Of a DNA stretch of 64,000 nt, positions 16,988 to 28,304 are shown in pieces. Source of the stretch: Blastocatellia bacterium (GTDB lineage: Bacteria; Acidobacteriota; Blastocatellia; HR10; J050); NCBI GenBank assembly GCA_025054955.1, contig JANWZE010000055.1, positions 1 through 64,000 on the forward strand, given 5' to 3'. Within the stretch, counting starts at the first letter, position 1, and the number at the start of each line of letters is the position of its first letter. The notes under the pieces are model-generated. The model ran no database searches, was not told the origin of the DNA, and saw only the letters and a list, made by a program, of their open reading frames with translations. The translations under genes were made by a program, and so were the position numbers.

Positions 16988-19195
16988 TCACAGCCGTTCG
17001 AGGATAAAATTGGTCATCAGTGTTCGCAGGTGTTTGACTAGGAGCGGATCGGTCACGCCGTGACGCGATTGCGGGTAGAGCATTAGGTCAAATTGTTTAC
17101 CGGCCTTTTGCAACGCGTAGACGAACTGAATGGTGTTTTGCATGTGAACGTTGTCGTCAATTGTTCCGTGAATCAGGAGCAGTCTGCCTGAGAGGTTTTC
17201 GGCAGCGAACACGGGAGAACTCTTTTTATAGCCGTCAGGATTGTTCTGTGGCAGGTCCATATAACGTTCGGTGTAGATGGTGTCATAATTGCGCCAATCG
17301 GTCACCGGCGCGCCGGCGATGCCGATTTTGAAGCTGCGACTATGCGTCAGGGCATAAGCCGTCAAGAAGCCGCCGTAGCTCCATCCCCACAGGCCAATGC
17401 GAGTGGCGTCCACATAGGGCTGCTGCTTGAGCCAGCTCAGGCCATCTTCCAGGTCTTGCAGTTCCAACTCGCCGAAGCGGCGATAGACAGGCCAGGCTGA
17501 TTCGACGCCTTTGTTGCTTGCCGTGCGATTGTCGCAGACCCAGATGATGTAGCCTTTTTGCGCCAGCATCTGATGCCACATATAGGTGGTTCCACCCCAA
17601 CCGTTGCGAACGAGCGGCGCTTGTGGGCCGCCGTAGACATGACACATCACCGGGTATTTTTTCCTGGGATCGAAATCCGGCGGTTTGATCATCATCGCTT
17701 CCATGACGAAGCCATCGCGGGTTTTGACCTGCATGAACTCGGTCTTGCCCAGTTTGTACTGTTTCAATGCTTCGACGCGATTCTCATCAATCAGGCGAAG
17801 CAGGCGTCCGTCGGCATGGTGCAGTCGCACTTGTGTTGGCGTCGTCCAATCGCTCCAGTAATCAATGTAGTAGCTCAATGGTGGATTGAAATCCACGCGA
17901 TGCCAACCCTCTGTCTTGGTTAGGCGCGTCAGGCCCGCGCCATCGAGCCGAATCCGGTAGGCATGAAGCCCAATCGGGCTGTGTTCAGAGCTGGAGAAAT
18001 AGATGAAGCGTTGGGCTTCGTCCAGGCCGTGATAGGCGCGAATATCCCAGGCGCCGTTGGTGATCTGACGAATGAGCTTGCCATCCGCCGCGTAGTGATA
18101 GAGGTGCTGACGGCCGGTTCGTTCGCTCAACCAGAGGAATGAGCCATCGGCAAGCCAATGCGGGTCGTCAAGCACATTGACCCAGGCTTTCGACGTCTCC
18201 CGCAAGATGGTCCGGGACTGACCGGTGGCCGCATCAGCCAGATTTAAGTCGAGCCAGGTTTGTTGGCGGTTCTGCACTTGGTAGACGACCTGCTGGCTGT
18301 TGGGCGTCCAGTTGACTTTGACGATTAGAAATTCAGCCGCTTGATAGGGGAACAGATCAACCCATTGTGTTGCGCCGCCGAGGGCCTTCACCACGCCGAG
18401 CCGAGCTACCGGATTAGGATCGCCCGCCTTGGGATACGGGGTGACTTCCAGCTCCAATCGGTAGGGGATGTGATTCACCACCGTGAATGGTTTCACCATG
18501 GATTCGTCCAGTTGCAAATAAGCGATCTTGGTTGAATCAGGGCTCCACCAATAGCCTTTGAAATTGCCTCGCCCGTAAATCTCTTCTTGGTAGACCCAGT
18601 CCAATCGCCCATTGAGTCGTTGAGGTCCGCCGTCTTGCGTGAGGGCGCGTTCCTGTTGAGTGGCGATGTCCACCACATACAGATTGTAGTTGCGCACAAA
18701 ACTGACAAACCGTCCATCTGGACTGAACTCCTCGCCGACTTCCTCTTCCGCTGAAGCGGTCAAGCGCAGAGCCGACTGGTTGCCGAAGTGGTAGTAGTAC
18801 AGATCGTCGGCGTGATTGATCAGCGCTGCGGAAGCGTCGGCGTTCATTGTGTAGCGGCCCTGCTGGGCAATGGCTTGCGCTGTCTCTTGAGTGAATCCGG
18901 CCAGCTTCAGCAGCGCCGATTGCATAGCCGCCGGATCATGAAAACGGGTGGCTTCGCCCGTCGCTGCTGAGACTTTCCAGAGCGTCATCGCGCCTGTCTT
19001 GTCGTCTTTCTTGCGTTGCAGGAAGTGTTGGCCGTCAGGCAGCCATTGTAAATCCAGCGGCGGTGTGCCATTAAAATTGATCCTCTTTTGTGGATCATAC
19101 AGATCGTCAAGTGTCAGGAGTTTGTCTTGAGCGAAGACGGGAACGGCAGCCAGCATGAGATTGACTAGAATCCAAATAGTTGCAATGCGACGCAT
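16988..19195 (-). CDS. Secreted S9 dipeptidyl-peptidase IV family protease
   Basis: The 735-residue product begins with a signal peptide ending near VPVFAQ. A beta-propeller (about 40-480) is followed by an alpha/beta-hydrolase domain. The nucleophile is in GWSYGGF, the acid in IHGTIDDNVH and the His in SRHGV. The double-Glu motif of DPP4 is visible as VYQEEIYG in the propeller. It probably releases N-terminal dipeptides (often X-Pro) in the periplasm or outside the cell. It is transcribed away from the M20 peptidase gene, and the 150 bp between them should hold both promoters. Confidence 0.92.
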   Translation of the reverse strand: MRRIATIWILVNLMLAAVPVFAQDKLLTLDDLYDPQKRINFNGTPPLDLQWLPDGQHFLQRKKDDKTGAMTLWKVSAATGEATRFHDPAAMQSALLKLAGFTQETAQAIAQQGRYTMNADASAALINHADDLYYYHFGNQSALRLTASAEEEVGEEFSPDGRFVSFVRNYNLYVVDIATQQERALTQDGGPQRLNGRLDWVYQEEIYGRGNFKGYWWSPDSTKIAYLQLDESMVKPFTVVNHIPYRLELEVTPYPKAGDPNPVARLGVVKALGGATQWVDLFPYQAAEFLIVKVNWTPNSQQVVYQVQNRQQTWLDLNLADAATGQSRTILRETSKAWVNVLDDPHWLADGSFLWLSERTGRQHLYHYAADGKLIRQITNGAWDIRAYHGLDEAQRFIYFSSSEHSPIGLHAYRIRLDGAGLTRLTKTEGWHRVDFNPPLSYYIDYWSDWTTPTQVRLHHADGRLLRLIDENRVEALKQYKLGKTEFMQVKTRDGFVMEAMMIKPPDFDPRKKYPVMCHVYGGPQAPLVRNGWGGTTYMWHQMLAQKGYIIWVCDNRTASNKGVESAWPVYRRFGELELQDLEDGLSWLKQQPYVDATRIGLWGWSYGGFLTAYALTHSRSFKIGIAGAPVTDWRNYDTIYTERYMDLPQNNPDGYKKSSPVFAAENLSGRLLLIHGTIDDNVHMQNTIQFVYALQKAGKQFDLMLYPQSRHGVTDPLLVKHLRTLMTNFILERL

Positions 19196-19347
19196 ACGGG
19201 TGATTCCTCAACTTTCCAAGGCTGAATTCAAGAGCCTAGACAAGTATCATATCCCGCTTTGAGGCGTCAACCGTCTGTCCGATTAGCGGGCTTCGTTCCA
19301 AATGATGTGCATTGAGCGCGTCTTTGCGGTATCTTTGAGGCTCAGCT

Positions 19348-20487
19348 ATGAACATTTCGCCGGCAACGCTTTTGCACACCGCTCAGCAACACACATCATT
19401 GATGGTAGAGACGCTCAAACAACTGGTCGGGCTGGAATCGCCTTCGACCGATCCGGCCAGCCTCGATCGTATCGCTCAATTCGTCGCAGAGTGGTTGCGG
19501 CAACGCAACATTGCGGTCGAACAGATTCCGGTGCGGGGCAGCGGGCCGATTGTTCGCGCTCGTGTTGGCGCCGGTCAACGGCCGGTGATGCTGCTTGGGC
19601 ATCTGGATACGGTCTGGCCAGTAGGAACTCTTGAGCAGCGCCCCGTCCGAATTGAACAAGGCCGATTGTATGGACCTGGAGCGTTTGATATGAAAGGCGG
19701 CGTCACAGTCGCGCTTTATGCCTTGCACCTGCTTCAGGCGTTGCAACTGGTGCCACCGCGCGGCGCTGTGTTGTTGTTGACGCCGTTGGAAGAAGTGGGC
19801 AGCGACAGCTATCGAGACCTGTTGGAAGACGAAGCCCGACGTTCGCAGTGCGTGTTAGTGTTAGAGCCACCGATGCCCGGCGGCGCGGCCAAAACGTCCC
19901 GCAAGGGTGTTGGCCGACTCCTGATGCGAATTCGCGGTCGGGCAGCGCATTCCGGTTTGGCGCCCGAAGCGGGCGTTAGCGCCATTCATGAGCTGGCGCA
20001 CCAAATTTTGGCGCTCGAACAATTGAACAACGTCCGGCCGGGCGTCACCATTAACGTCGGTGTCGTGCGGGGCGGTTTGCGCGCCAATGTGGTAGCCGAT
20101 GAAGCTGAAGCGCAGATTGATGTTCGCTTTGACTCGCTCGTGGACGGACAAGAGGTCATATCAAAAATCTTTCAGCGGACACCTGTGTTGGCCGGCGCTC
20201 AATTGGAATTCAGTGGTGGGATCGCAGCGCCACCGTTGGTGCGAACTGAGCGTGTCGTGGCGTTGTATCAGCATGCCCGGACGCTGGCCGAAGAACTCGG
20301 TTTTCAGTTGCCGGAAGCAGCCGCCGGTGGCGCCAGCGAAGGCTGCTATACGGCGGCTGTGGGGACGCCAACGCTGGATGGATTAGGGCCTGATGGCAAC
20401 GGCGCTCATGCCGTTGACGAACATGTGTTGATTGCCTCGTTGCCGCAGCGTGTGGCGCTGCTCGTGCGAATGCTCCTCACCCTGTGA
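19348..20487 (+). CDS. M20-family metallopeptidase (glutamate-carboxypeptidase-like)
   Basis: The 379-residue protein has the M20 metal site: GHLDTVWP (His, Asp), GPGAFDMKGG (bridging Asp), LEEVGSDS (catalytic Glu) and a late GAHAVDEHV. A dimerisation domain sits in the middle (GRAAHSGLAPEAGVSAIHELA). WPVGTL with FDMKGG is typical of carboxypeptidase G2-like enzymes, but the substrate cannot be fixed. No signal peptide is seen. The stop touches the next gene's longest frame. Confidence 0.88.
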   Translation: MNISPATLLHTAQQHTSLMVETLKQLVGLESPSTDPASLDRIAQFVAEWLRQRNIAVEQIPVRGSGPIVRARVGAGQRPVMLLGHLDTVWPVGTLEQRPVRIEQGRLYGPGAFDMKGGVTVALYALHLLQALQLVPPRGAVLLLTPLEEVGSDSYRDLLEDEARRSQCVLVLEPPMPGGAAKTSRKGVGRLLMRIRGRAAHSGLAPEAGVSAIHELAHQILALEQLNNVRPGVTINVGVVRGGLRANVVADEAEAQIDVRFDSLVDGQEVISKIFQRTPVLAGAQLEFSGGIAAPPLVRTERVVALYQHARTLAEELGFQLPEAAAGGASEGCYTAAVGTPTLDGLGPDGNGAHAVDEHVLIASLPQRVALLVRMLLTL

Positions 20488-20553
20488 GTGCGCCAAGCTG
20501 GCCGCGCTGAATGCGCGGTCCGGGGCAAATACCAAACAGGAGTGACCAACATC

Positions 20554-21942
20554 GTGGTGTTGCAACGTCAGTCAAGTGGGCATCTGATTGTGGTCATCGG
20601 CGCGGGTCCTGCCGGTATTTTCGCAACGCGCAAGTTAGTTGAATCAGGGCACACTGTGGTGTTAGTCAACCGAGACATCAAGCCAGGCGGTTTGGCCGAA
20701 TACGGCATTTATTTCAACAAACATAAAATGAAGGAGGGCATCCGCAAACAATTTCGCACAATCTTGAGCAGTCCCGACGTGCATTATGTCGGCCACGTGC
20801 GCATTGGCGAAAAAGCTGACCTGCGATTGAGCGAATTGCAGGCGATATTGCAACCCAGCGCGACCATCATTGCCGTCGGCGCGCAGGGCACCAAATACCT
20901 TGGCATCCCAGGCGAACGCATGCCCGGCGTCTATCACGCCAAGGATGTGGTCTATCACTACAACCTGCTGCCGCCGTTCAGCGGATTCCATTTCGATTTT
21001 GGCCAGCGCGTCGCCATTATCGGCATCGGCAATGTGATGGTTGACGTGGCTCACTACCTAGTTCATGAAAAGCGGGTCGCCGAGGTCATTGTCATTGCGC
21101 GACGTGGCCCGCGCGAACGCGCCTATTCCGATGCAGAGATTAAGGCCATCTCGGCCAACATAGACGGCGAGTCATTGCGCCGCGAACTGGAGCGCATCCG
21201 CGCGCGGCTACAAATATACGGTCAGTCGCTAGAATCACTCTACGACGAGCTGATGAAGTACAAAGATGTTCCGGCCAAAGAAGGGACCAGTCCAACGCGC
21301 GTGACGTTTCAGTATTTGAGCATGCCGGTGGAGATTGTGGCGGGAAGCTTCGGGCATCCTACGACCGTGATTGTTGAAGATACTGAGCTGTACAAAAAGG
21401 AAGGAGAACCATTTCTTTTTCCCAGAAACCTTGGCACGCGCCGCGCCATCGCTGTGGACAGCGTCGTATTTGCTGTCGGCGACGAAGTAGATGAAGCGCT
21501 TGGTATCCCGTTTGAGGCAGGCATCTATCCGACGAACCCATCTCCTGACCCGGAGCATCCGGGTGATGAGCAGTACCAGTTGTATGATCCGGTCAAGCAA
21601 ACCGTGATGGAGGGCATGTTCTGTGTCGGATGGTCGCGCAAGGCATCAGATGGCGTAGTCGGCAAAACACGTCAGGATGCTGAACGAGGCGTCGTGGCGG
21701 TCAATCATTATTTGCAGCGGGTTCAACCGGGTTCATCAGACCAAATCGCTGAGAAACTGACTCGCTTGCGTCAGGCATTGCAAATCCGAGGCGTCCAGTA
21801 TGTGGAATATCCGGCGGTGCAACTGCTGGAACGCTTGGAGCAACAGGAAGCCGAGCGGCGGGGTCTGGAATTTTTCAAGCTGGCCACCAGTCACCAGATG
21901 TTGGAGGCGATCCGTTCAGGTCAAATCAAACCAACGGAGTAG
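20554..21942 (+). CDS. FAD/NADP-dependent oxidoreductase (ferredoxin-NADP reductase-like)
   Basis: The product of about 462 residues has an FAD dinucleotide fold (VIGAGPAGIFATRKLVESG) followed by PGGLAEYGI, typical of the adrenodoxin-reductase/GltD-like group. A second, NADP-binding, Rossmann fold follows (VAIIGIGNVMVDVAHYL). No N-terminal Fe-S domain is present. The electron partner is unknown. The start is uncertain: GTG 20554 is placed 11 bp after AGGAG (20538-20542). GTG 20488, directly after the M20 stop, gives 22 extra residues without a good RBS. Confidence 0.75.
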   Translation: MVLQRQSSGHLIVVIGAGPAGIFATRKLVESGHTVVLVNRDIKPGGLAEYGIYFNKHKMKEGIRKQFRTILSSPDVHYVGHVRIGEKADLRLSELQAILQPSATIIAVGAQGTKYLGIPGERMPGVYHAKDVVYHYNLLPPFSGFHFDFGQRVAIIGIGNVMVDVAHYLVHEKRVAEVIVIARRGPRERAYSDAEIKAISANIDGESLRRELERIRARLQIYGQSLESLYDELMKYKDVPAKEGTSPTRVTFQYLSMPVEIVAGSFGHPTTVIVEDTELYKKEGEPFLFPRNLGTRRAIAVDSVVFAVGDEVDEALGIPFEAGIYPTNPSPDPEHPGDEQYQLYDPVKQTVMEGMFCVGWSRKASDGVVGKTRQDAERGVVAVNHYLQRVQPGSSDQIAEKLTRLRQALQIRGVQYVEYPAVQLLERLEQQEAERRGLEFFKLATSHQMLEAIRSGQIKPTE

Positions 21943-21960
21943 GCTCCCCTTGTCATTTTT

Positions 21961-22061
21961 AGAGCGATTTTCAATTGCCTTTAGCGGGGGCCTCACATCT
22001 TGCGGGTTCATGCACGCTGCAAGCGTTCGCTCCTAGGGTAACCTCATTCACAAACCGCTCT
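21961..22061. repeat. MITE-like element, full copy 1
   Basis: The 101-bp element begins AGAGCGATTTTCAATTGCC and ends TCACAAACCGCTCT. The ends are imperfect inverted repeats (AGAGCGATTT against AGAGCGGTTT read from the other end). A second full copy with about 75% identity lies at 47381-47483. Partial ends lie at 47930-47953 and 59914-59938. No ORF is inside. Confidence 0.7.
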
Positions 22062-22157
22062 CAGCTTGTTGAATCTTGTCAGCGCGATGACCACACGGCC
22101 TGAGATCAACCGGCTGCCTGACGTGTGTGAGTAACACTTCTTCCGATAGCCTCACCG

Positions 22158-22262
22158 GTGGTAGTCGGAGGCATCCTCGCTGGTCATCTGGATCATCTGC
22201 GGCGGATACTGCAAGACCTTGCTTGTTACCAAGGAATCGCTCTGCAAAAATTTCTCACGGCA
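22158..22262 (+). pseudogene. 5' remnant of a hepT-like (HEPN) gene
   Basis: This stretch copies the first ~35 codons of the hepT gene at 22837, starting from the same GTG (GHLDHLRR.LQDLA.YQGIAL). The similarity then stops. The reading frame is intact but has no RBS or downstream domain. It lies 150 bp before the intact MNT/HEPN pair. The rest of 22263-22411 shows no feature. Confidence 0.8.
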
Positions 22263-22411
22263 AGGATCGCTCGACTCTCACGCGATACAACAAACAGCGT
22301 GAATATAAATCGGGTGGTTGAGGTGGACTGCCAAGCTTTTGACACGTCAATATGGCTGCTTGCGGAATCCGTCTGACGCGATTATTCTGGTCGTGTCGAG
22401 GAAGACAGACG

Positions 22412-22843
22412 ATGAACACGCAGATGTTGCGACAGGAGATCGTTGAAAAGCTGATCTCCTTTTTTGATGCCAAGCCAGAGGTGACCTTGGCGTATCTCTA
22501 TGGATCGTTTCTTCGTCGCGACGAATGGCGCGATCTGGATGTGGCTGTGTGGATTAACGAAGGCATGCTGATGGGACGTGATGCGGTTGACCACGTACTG
22601 CGGCTTGGCGCCGAACTGGAACGATTCCTCGGCTGGCCGAGAGTTCAAGTGGATGTAAGGCTCATGAATGAGATGGGCCCTGCTTTTCAATACGAGGTGA
22701 TCAGGACTGGGCGACTTGTCAAGAGCGTGGATAGACCGACGCAGGTTCGTTATGAAGCGCGTGTGATGAGCGAGTATCTGGATTTTAAGTGGTTGTTGAA
22801 CGTCTACGATCGAAGATTATTGCAGGAGGTTCGCCAGTGGTAG
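22412..22843 (+). CDS. MNT-type nucleotidyltransferase antitoxin (MntA-like)
   Basis: The 143-residue minimal nucleotidyltransferase has the motif YGSFLRRDEWRDLDVAVW near residue 30. It is a slightly shortened GS...DxD site with the Asp pair in DLD. A third acidic residue is probably in VQVDVRL. In MNT/HEPN pairs this protein adenylylates the HEPN toxin on its Tyr to silence it. ATG 22412 follows GAGGAAG with spacing 7. It overlaps the hepT start by 7 bp, so the two are co-translated. Confidence 0.85.
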   Translation: MNTQMLRQEIVEKLISFFDAKPEVTLAYLYGSFLRRDEWRDLDVAVWINEGMLMGRDAVDHVLRLGAELERFLGWPRVQVDVRLMNEMGPAFQYEVIRTGRLVKSVDRPTQVRYEARVMSEYLDFKWLLNVYDRRLLQEVRQW

Positions 22844-23274
22844 TCAGGGAGATCATCGCCGGTCATCTGGATCATCTGCGGCGGTTCCTGCAAGACCTTG
22901 CTCGTTACCAAGGAATCGCTCTGGAAGAGTTTCTCACCGACCGCGACAAACAGAATATGACGCTATTTGCTCTCCTTGAAGCGATTCAGCATTGCCTCGA
23001 CCTGGGAAATCACATTATATCTGAGAAAGGGTGGGGCAGGCCGCAAACATATCGCGATGTCTTTCTTGCACTATGGGAGCATCATTTGATTGATGTCTCC
23101 TTGCGTGACCAATTGGTGGAGCTGGCCGGTTTTCGCAATCTCCTGGTTCACATGTATGGGAAGCTAGACCTAGAAAAGGTCTACGAGCGGCTCCAATCGG
23201 CTCCGTCGAGCATGAAGGCATTTGCCAAAGTCGTGGGAGAGTTACTGGAAGAGGAGAGTGGTCACCAGCCGTGA
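22837..23274 (+). CDS. HEPN-domain RNase toxin (HepT-like, DUF86)
   Basis: The 145-residue all-helical protein ends its core with FRNLLVHMYG, which is the RX4HXY catalytic motif of HEPN RNases (Arg, His, Tyr all present). GTG 22837 is chosen because AGGAGG lies just upstream and the start overlaps the antitoxin stop. The MNT/HEPN pair forms a type VII toxin-antitoxin system in characterised homologues. Fragments of its 5' and 3' ends lie upstream (22158-22262) and downstream (23307-23343). Confidence 0.87.
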   Translation: MVVREIIAGHLDHLRRFLQDLARYQGIALEEFLTDRDKQNMTLFALLEAIQHCLDLGNHIISEKGWGRPQTYRDVFLALWEHHLIDVSLRDQLVELAGFRNLLVHMYGKLDLEKVYERLQSAPSSMKAFAKVVGELLEEESGHQP

Positions 23275-23510
23275 GCGCAATTATCATTCAGCAACGCCGG
23301 CTCGTTCGTGAGTTGTTGGAACGGGAGAATGATCACCAGCCGCGCGTGCGATCGTTTGGCGGGTCAGTGCCGCTCAGACCGAGGAAGGCTCGCCGGCTGG
23401 CTTGACCCGCCATACTGTCCACACCCACAACCTTGCGTGATAGTTGAGACCGAGGAAGGCTCGCCGGGCTGGCTTGACCCTCATGCCGATGTTCGCTATC
23501 TTGTCACCAC
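23275..23510. repeat. HepT 3'-end remnant and a 33-bp direct repeat
   Basis: 23307-23343 repeats the last ~37 bp of hepT (GTGAGTTGTTGGAACGGGAG against GGGAGAGTTACTGGAAGAGG, then GATCACCAGCCG). Further on, a 33-bp sequence starting AGACCGAGGAAGGCTCGCC occurs at 23376-23408 and 23447-23480. No gene is seen before kdsB. Confidence 0.7.
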
Positions 23511-25968
<2,458 letters not shown>

Positions 25969-25992
25969 CAATCGTCAACGAGAGCGACTGCT

Positions 25993-26409
25993 TTATTCGA
26001 CGCTGATCAGCGCGGCCAGCGCCCGATAGGTTTTCTCGCCGATTCCGTCAACGATCAGCAGGTCTTCCGGTCGAGCAAACAGACCATGTTTGTCACGATG
26101 TTCGACAATTGCTCGTGCGGTGGTTGGTCCAATGCCGGGCAGCGTCTCTAGCTCCGCCGCCGAGGCCCTGTTGATGTTGATCCGTCGGCTCGTTTCAGTC
26201 AAAGGATGTGAGGGCGACGACGCGACTGGAGTGACCGTCACGTTGATATTGTTCGGTTGGTTCGTTTCAGTCGAAGGGCTTTCGACTGAGCCTGTCGGCG
26301 GAGTGGCAGGCCCTGTGTGACCTATCATCGAGGTCGGATCAGGCTTGAGCACGAACGTCAACCCAAGCCCGATGATGACGAGACTGAGTGCAGTGCCCAT
26401 TCGCTTCAT
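25993..26409 (-). CDS. ComEA-like helix-hairpin-helix protein
   Basis: The 138-residue protein begins with one membrane helix (ALSLVIIGLGLTFVL), then a ~50-residue Pro/Thr/Ser linker. The C-terminal (HhH)2 domain reads ININRASAAELETLPGIGPTTARAIVEHR and VDGIGEKTYRALA. This layout matches ComEA, which binds incoming DNA in the periplasm during transformation. No other competence gene is near except the prepilin peptidase at 53 kb. The start overlaps the stop of the upstream gene (ATGA). Confidence 0.82.
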   Translation of the reverse strand: MKRMGTALSLVIIGLGLTFVLKPDPTSMIGHTGPATPPTGSVESPSTETNQPNNINVTVTPVASSPSHPLTETSRRININRASAAELETLPGIGPTTARAIVEHRDKHGLFARPEDLLIVDGIGEKTYRALAALISVE

Positions 26410-27701
26410 CGCTGTCCGTAGATTTTCAGTTTGAATTCATCGTTGATTAAGCGCAGTTCAGGACGCAAGCCGGAAAATCGCTGACTGGTGTGTAAAATCA
26501 TCGGAAGCCCGCCGCTGCTCATTGGCAGTCCGTAGTAGCGGCTCGTGAACACGGCTTTCATCCGCGGATACGGTGGGTGAGCGACGCCATAGCAATAGGC
26601 TTCGATCGGCGTTCCATTGCTGCGCGCCGGGTTAATCAGCTCGATCCGATCATCGAAAATCAGCAGTCGCGTGTTGACATCGCGCAATGTGTAGTCGCGG
26701 TGGATGAGTGTATTGCTCACAGCTTCCAGGATGGCCGGACGATAATAGCTAGCGCGGGGTGGCACGGGTGAGGGAATTTGAGACCACAGGCGCGTCGGGC
26801 GCTCAACCTCCAGCAGGTCAGTGTAGCGGGCCAGAAACGCGAGTGTCGCTTCATACAGTGTGGCCAGATTACCCTGGAGTTCCACTTGTTCAACGATAGG
26901 GTCTTCGACCTGCGTGCCGGCAAAGCGCGTCGCAATGACACGACTGCGCGGCCAGAGTTCAGCGACGCGTTTGTTTTTGCCAAACAGCAGAAGGCCAGCC
27001 AAGGTCGGCACAGTTTCCAACGGTCGGGCTACGGCAAGACGCAGATAGCGAGTCATCACCACATCAATCGGGTAGCCGTGCGCTTCCAATTCACCCAGGT
27101 CGCCGCCACGCACTTCACGCACATAACTCCAGAAGAGCGCTTCATCAATATCGTCCAGCGATGCCGCCATCACCGGAATTAACTCGTAGCCCTGCGAAAT
27201 CTGAGGATTGTACATCTCAGAGATTTCTGCTTGGGTGGCTTCACGTTTGACCGAGCCGATGCGAATGTAACAGCGATGGTCTTGCGTGAAATAGGGTCGG
27301 TGAGGACCTTTGGCTTCCAAGGCAACGACACGTTTGCCGTTATCAAAACTGATTTTGTTGATGTATGGATGCAACGGCGGCACGATCATTTGTTGGCACA
27401 ATTGAACAAGTTCTTGCTCGATGTGTTCAGGGTCGTCAACGCCTTCGATACGACGTTGATCTGTCACACCAAAGACAATGAATCCGCCACCTGAATTGGC
27501 CAGTGCGACCACTTCCGCAGCGATTTTTTCCACGTTGTTGAATCGAACCTTCAGTTCAACGTAGGAATCTTCTCCACCGTGAATCAGTCCCAGCAGCTCA
27601 GTTCGGTCTAGCGTCAAGTGGTCAGCAGCAAATCGTTGCTCAAAGAATGAACGGGCAGACATGGGCAGGTGATGATTGCGGCGCGGGCGTCTTTTTGACA
27701 T
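26406..27701 (-). CDS. AlbA_2 (Schlafen AAA-4) domain ATP-binding protein
   Basis: The 431-residue protein has an N-terminal AlbA_2 domain (VELKVRFNN..KIAAEVVALANSGGGFIVFGVTD). A helicase/transcriptional-regulator-like C-terminal part follows, with an HATPase-like region (AILEAVSNTLIHRDYT). Such proteins are usually annotated as putative transcriptional regulators, and many are linked to stress or defence. ATG 27701 is the start. The stop overlaps the comEA start, so the two are one transcription unit. Confidence 0.78.
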   Translation of the reverse strand: MSKRRPRRNHHLPMSARSFFEQRFAADHLTLDRTELLGLIHGGEDSYVELKVRFNNVEKIAAEVVALANSGGGFIVFGVTDQRRIEGVDDPEHIEQELVQLCQQMIVPPLHPYINKISFDNGKRVVALEAKGPHRPYFTQDHRCYIRIGSVKREATQAEISEMYNPQISQGYELIPVMAASLDDIDEALFWSYVREVRGGDLGELEAHGYPIDVVMTRYLRLAVARPLETVPTLAGLLLFGKNKRVAELWPRSRVIATRFAGTQVEDPIVEQVELQGNLATLYEATLAFLARYTDLLEVERPTRLWSQIPSPVPPRASYYRPAILEAVSNTLIHRDYTLRDVNTRLLIFDDRIELINPARSNGTPIEAYCYGVAHPPYPRMKAVFTSRYYGLPMSSGGLPMILHTSQRFSGLRPELRLINDEFKLKIYGQR

Positions 27702-28304
27702 GATCGTACTCCCCGTTGAAGGTATGCTGACACGGTGGGATTATACACCAATTCGGCGCAAATGGTAGCCCTGGGCTGATGGGCGCCAGCGTTTATCAAG
27801 CGAACTAGCGCGTCGCGGAGCGATCTTCAACTTCTCAAGGCTTGGGTTCTCCCTTGGAAGTAGCCCACGAAACACACGAAGCTCACGAAAGGATTGTATC
27901 TTCATCGTTCGTGGCAGGCGCGCAGCGCATGGGCGATTCCTGACTTTATCTTGGAGTGCGCCGGCAGAGCGAAGCGGCGACGGCGCTTTCGGTCCCGACA
28001 CTCCGCACCGGGCCAAAGCGGCGTCGCGCCCTGCGGGCTTGCCGCCGCACTCCAAAACGCATGCTCCTTTGAACATAACATTTTCATGCTTCGTGGCGAA
28101 CGTAAGTTCATGGGCGATTCCTTGAGAATGTGGCATAGGCGTTCCGCCTGTGGTCCATTCTGATTCTTCATGGCATGCCATCGCATAGGGGCGACTCCTC
28201 TATAGACCGACAGAGTTTCGGCGCGGTTGAGCCGGAGGCAGCCGGTCGCTATAATCAGGCGGTCGTTTCCATTATAGATCGCGTGGTAGAGGGAGGCGCT
28301 GTTT
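27702..28304. repeat. Intergenic repeat cluster with a foldback element
   Basis: No gene is present in these 600 bp. 27951-28055 is a 105-bp foldback element starting TTGGAGTGCGCCGGCAGAGC; its ends are complementary. A reverse-oriented homologue lies at 43953-44055. 27853-27888 matches 47790-47825 in the other orientation (CGTGTGTTTCGTGGG on the minus strand). 28118-28155 is a minus-strand copy of the REP-like motif of 884-1000. The HMG-CoA reductase promoter should lie within the last ~100 bp. Confidence 0.65.

Noticed and set aside
27702-28304. ORFs of 90-146 codons in the intergenic repeat region
   Set aside because: They lie over the foldback and REP-like repeats on both strands and have no conserved domain.
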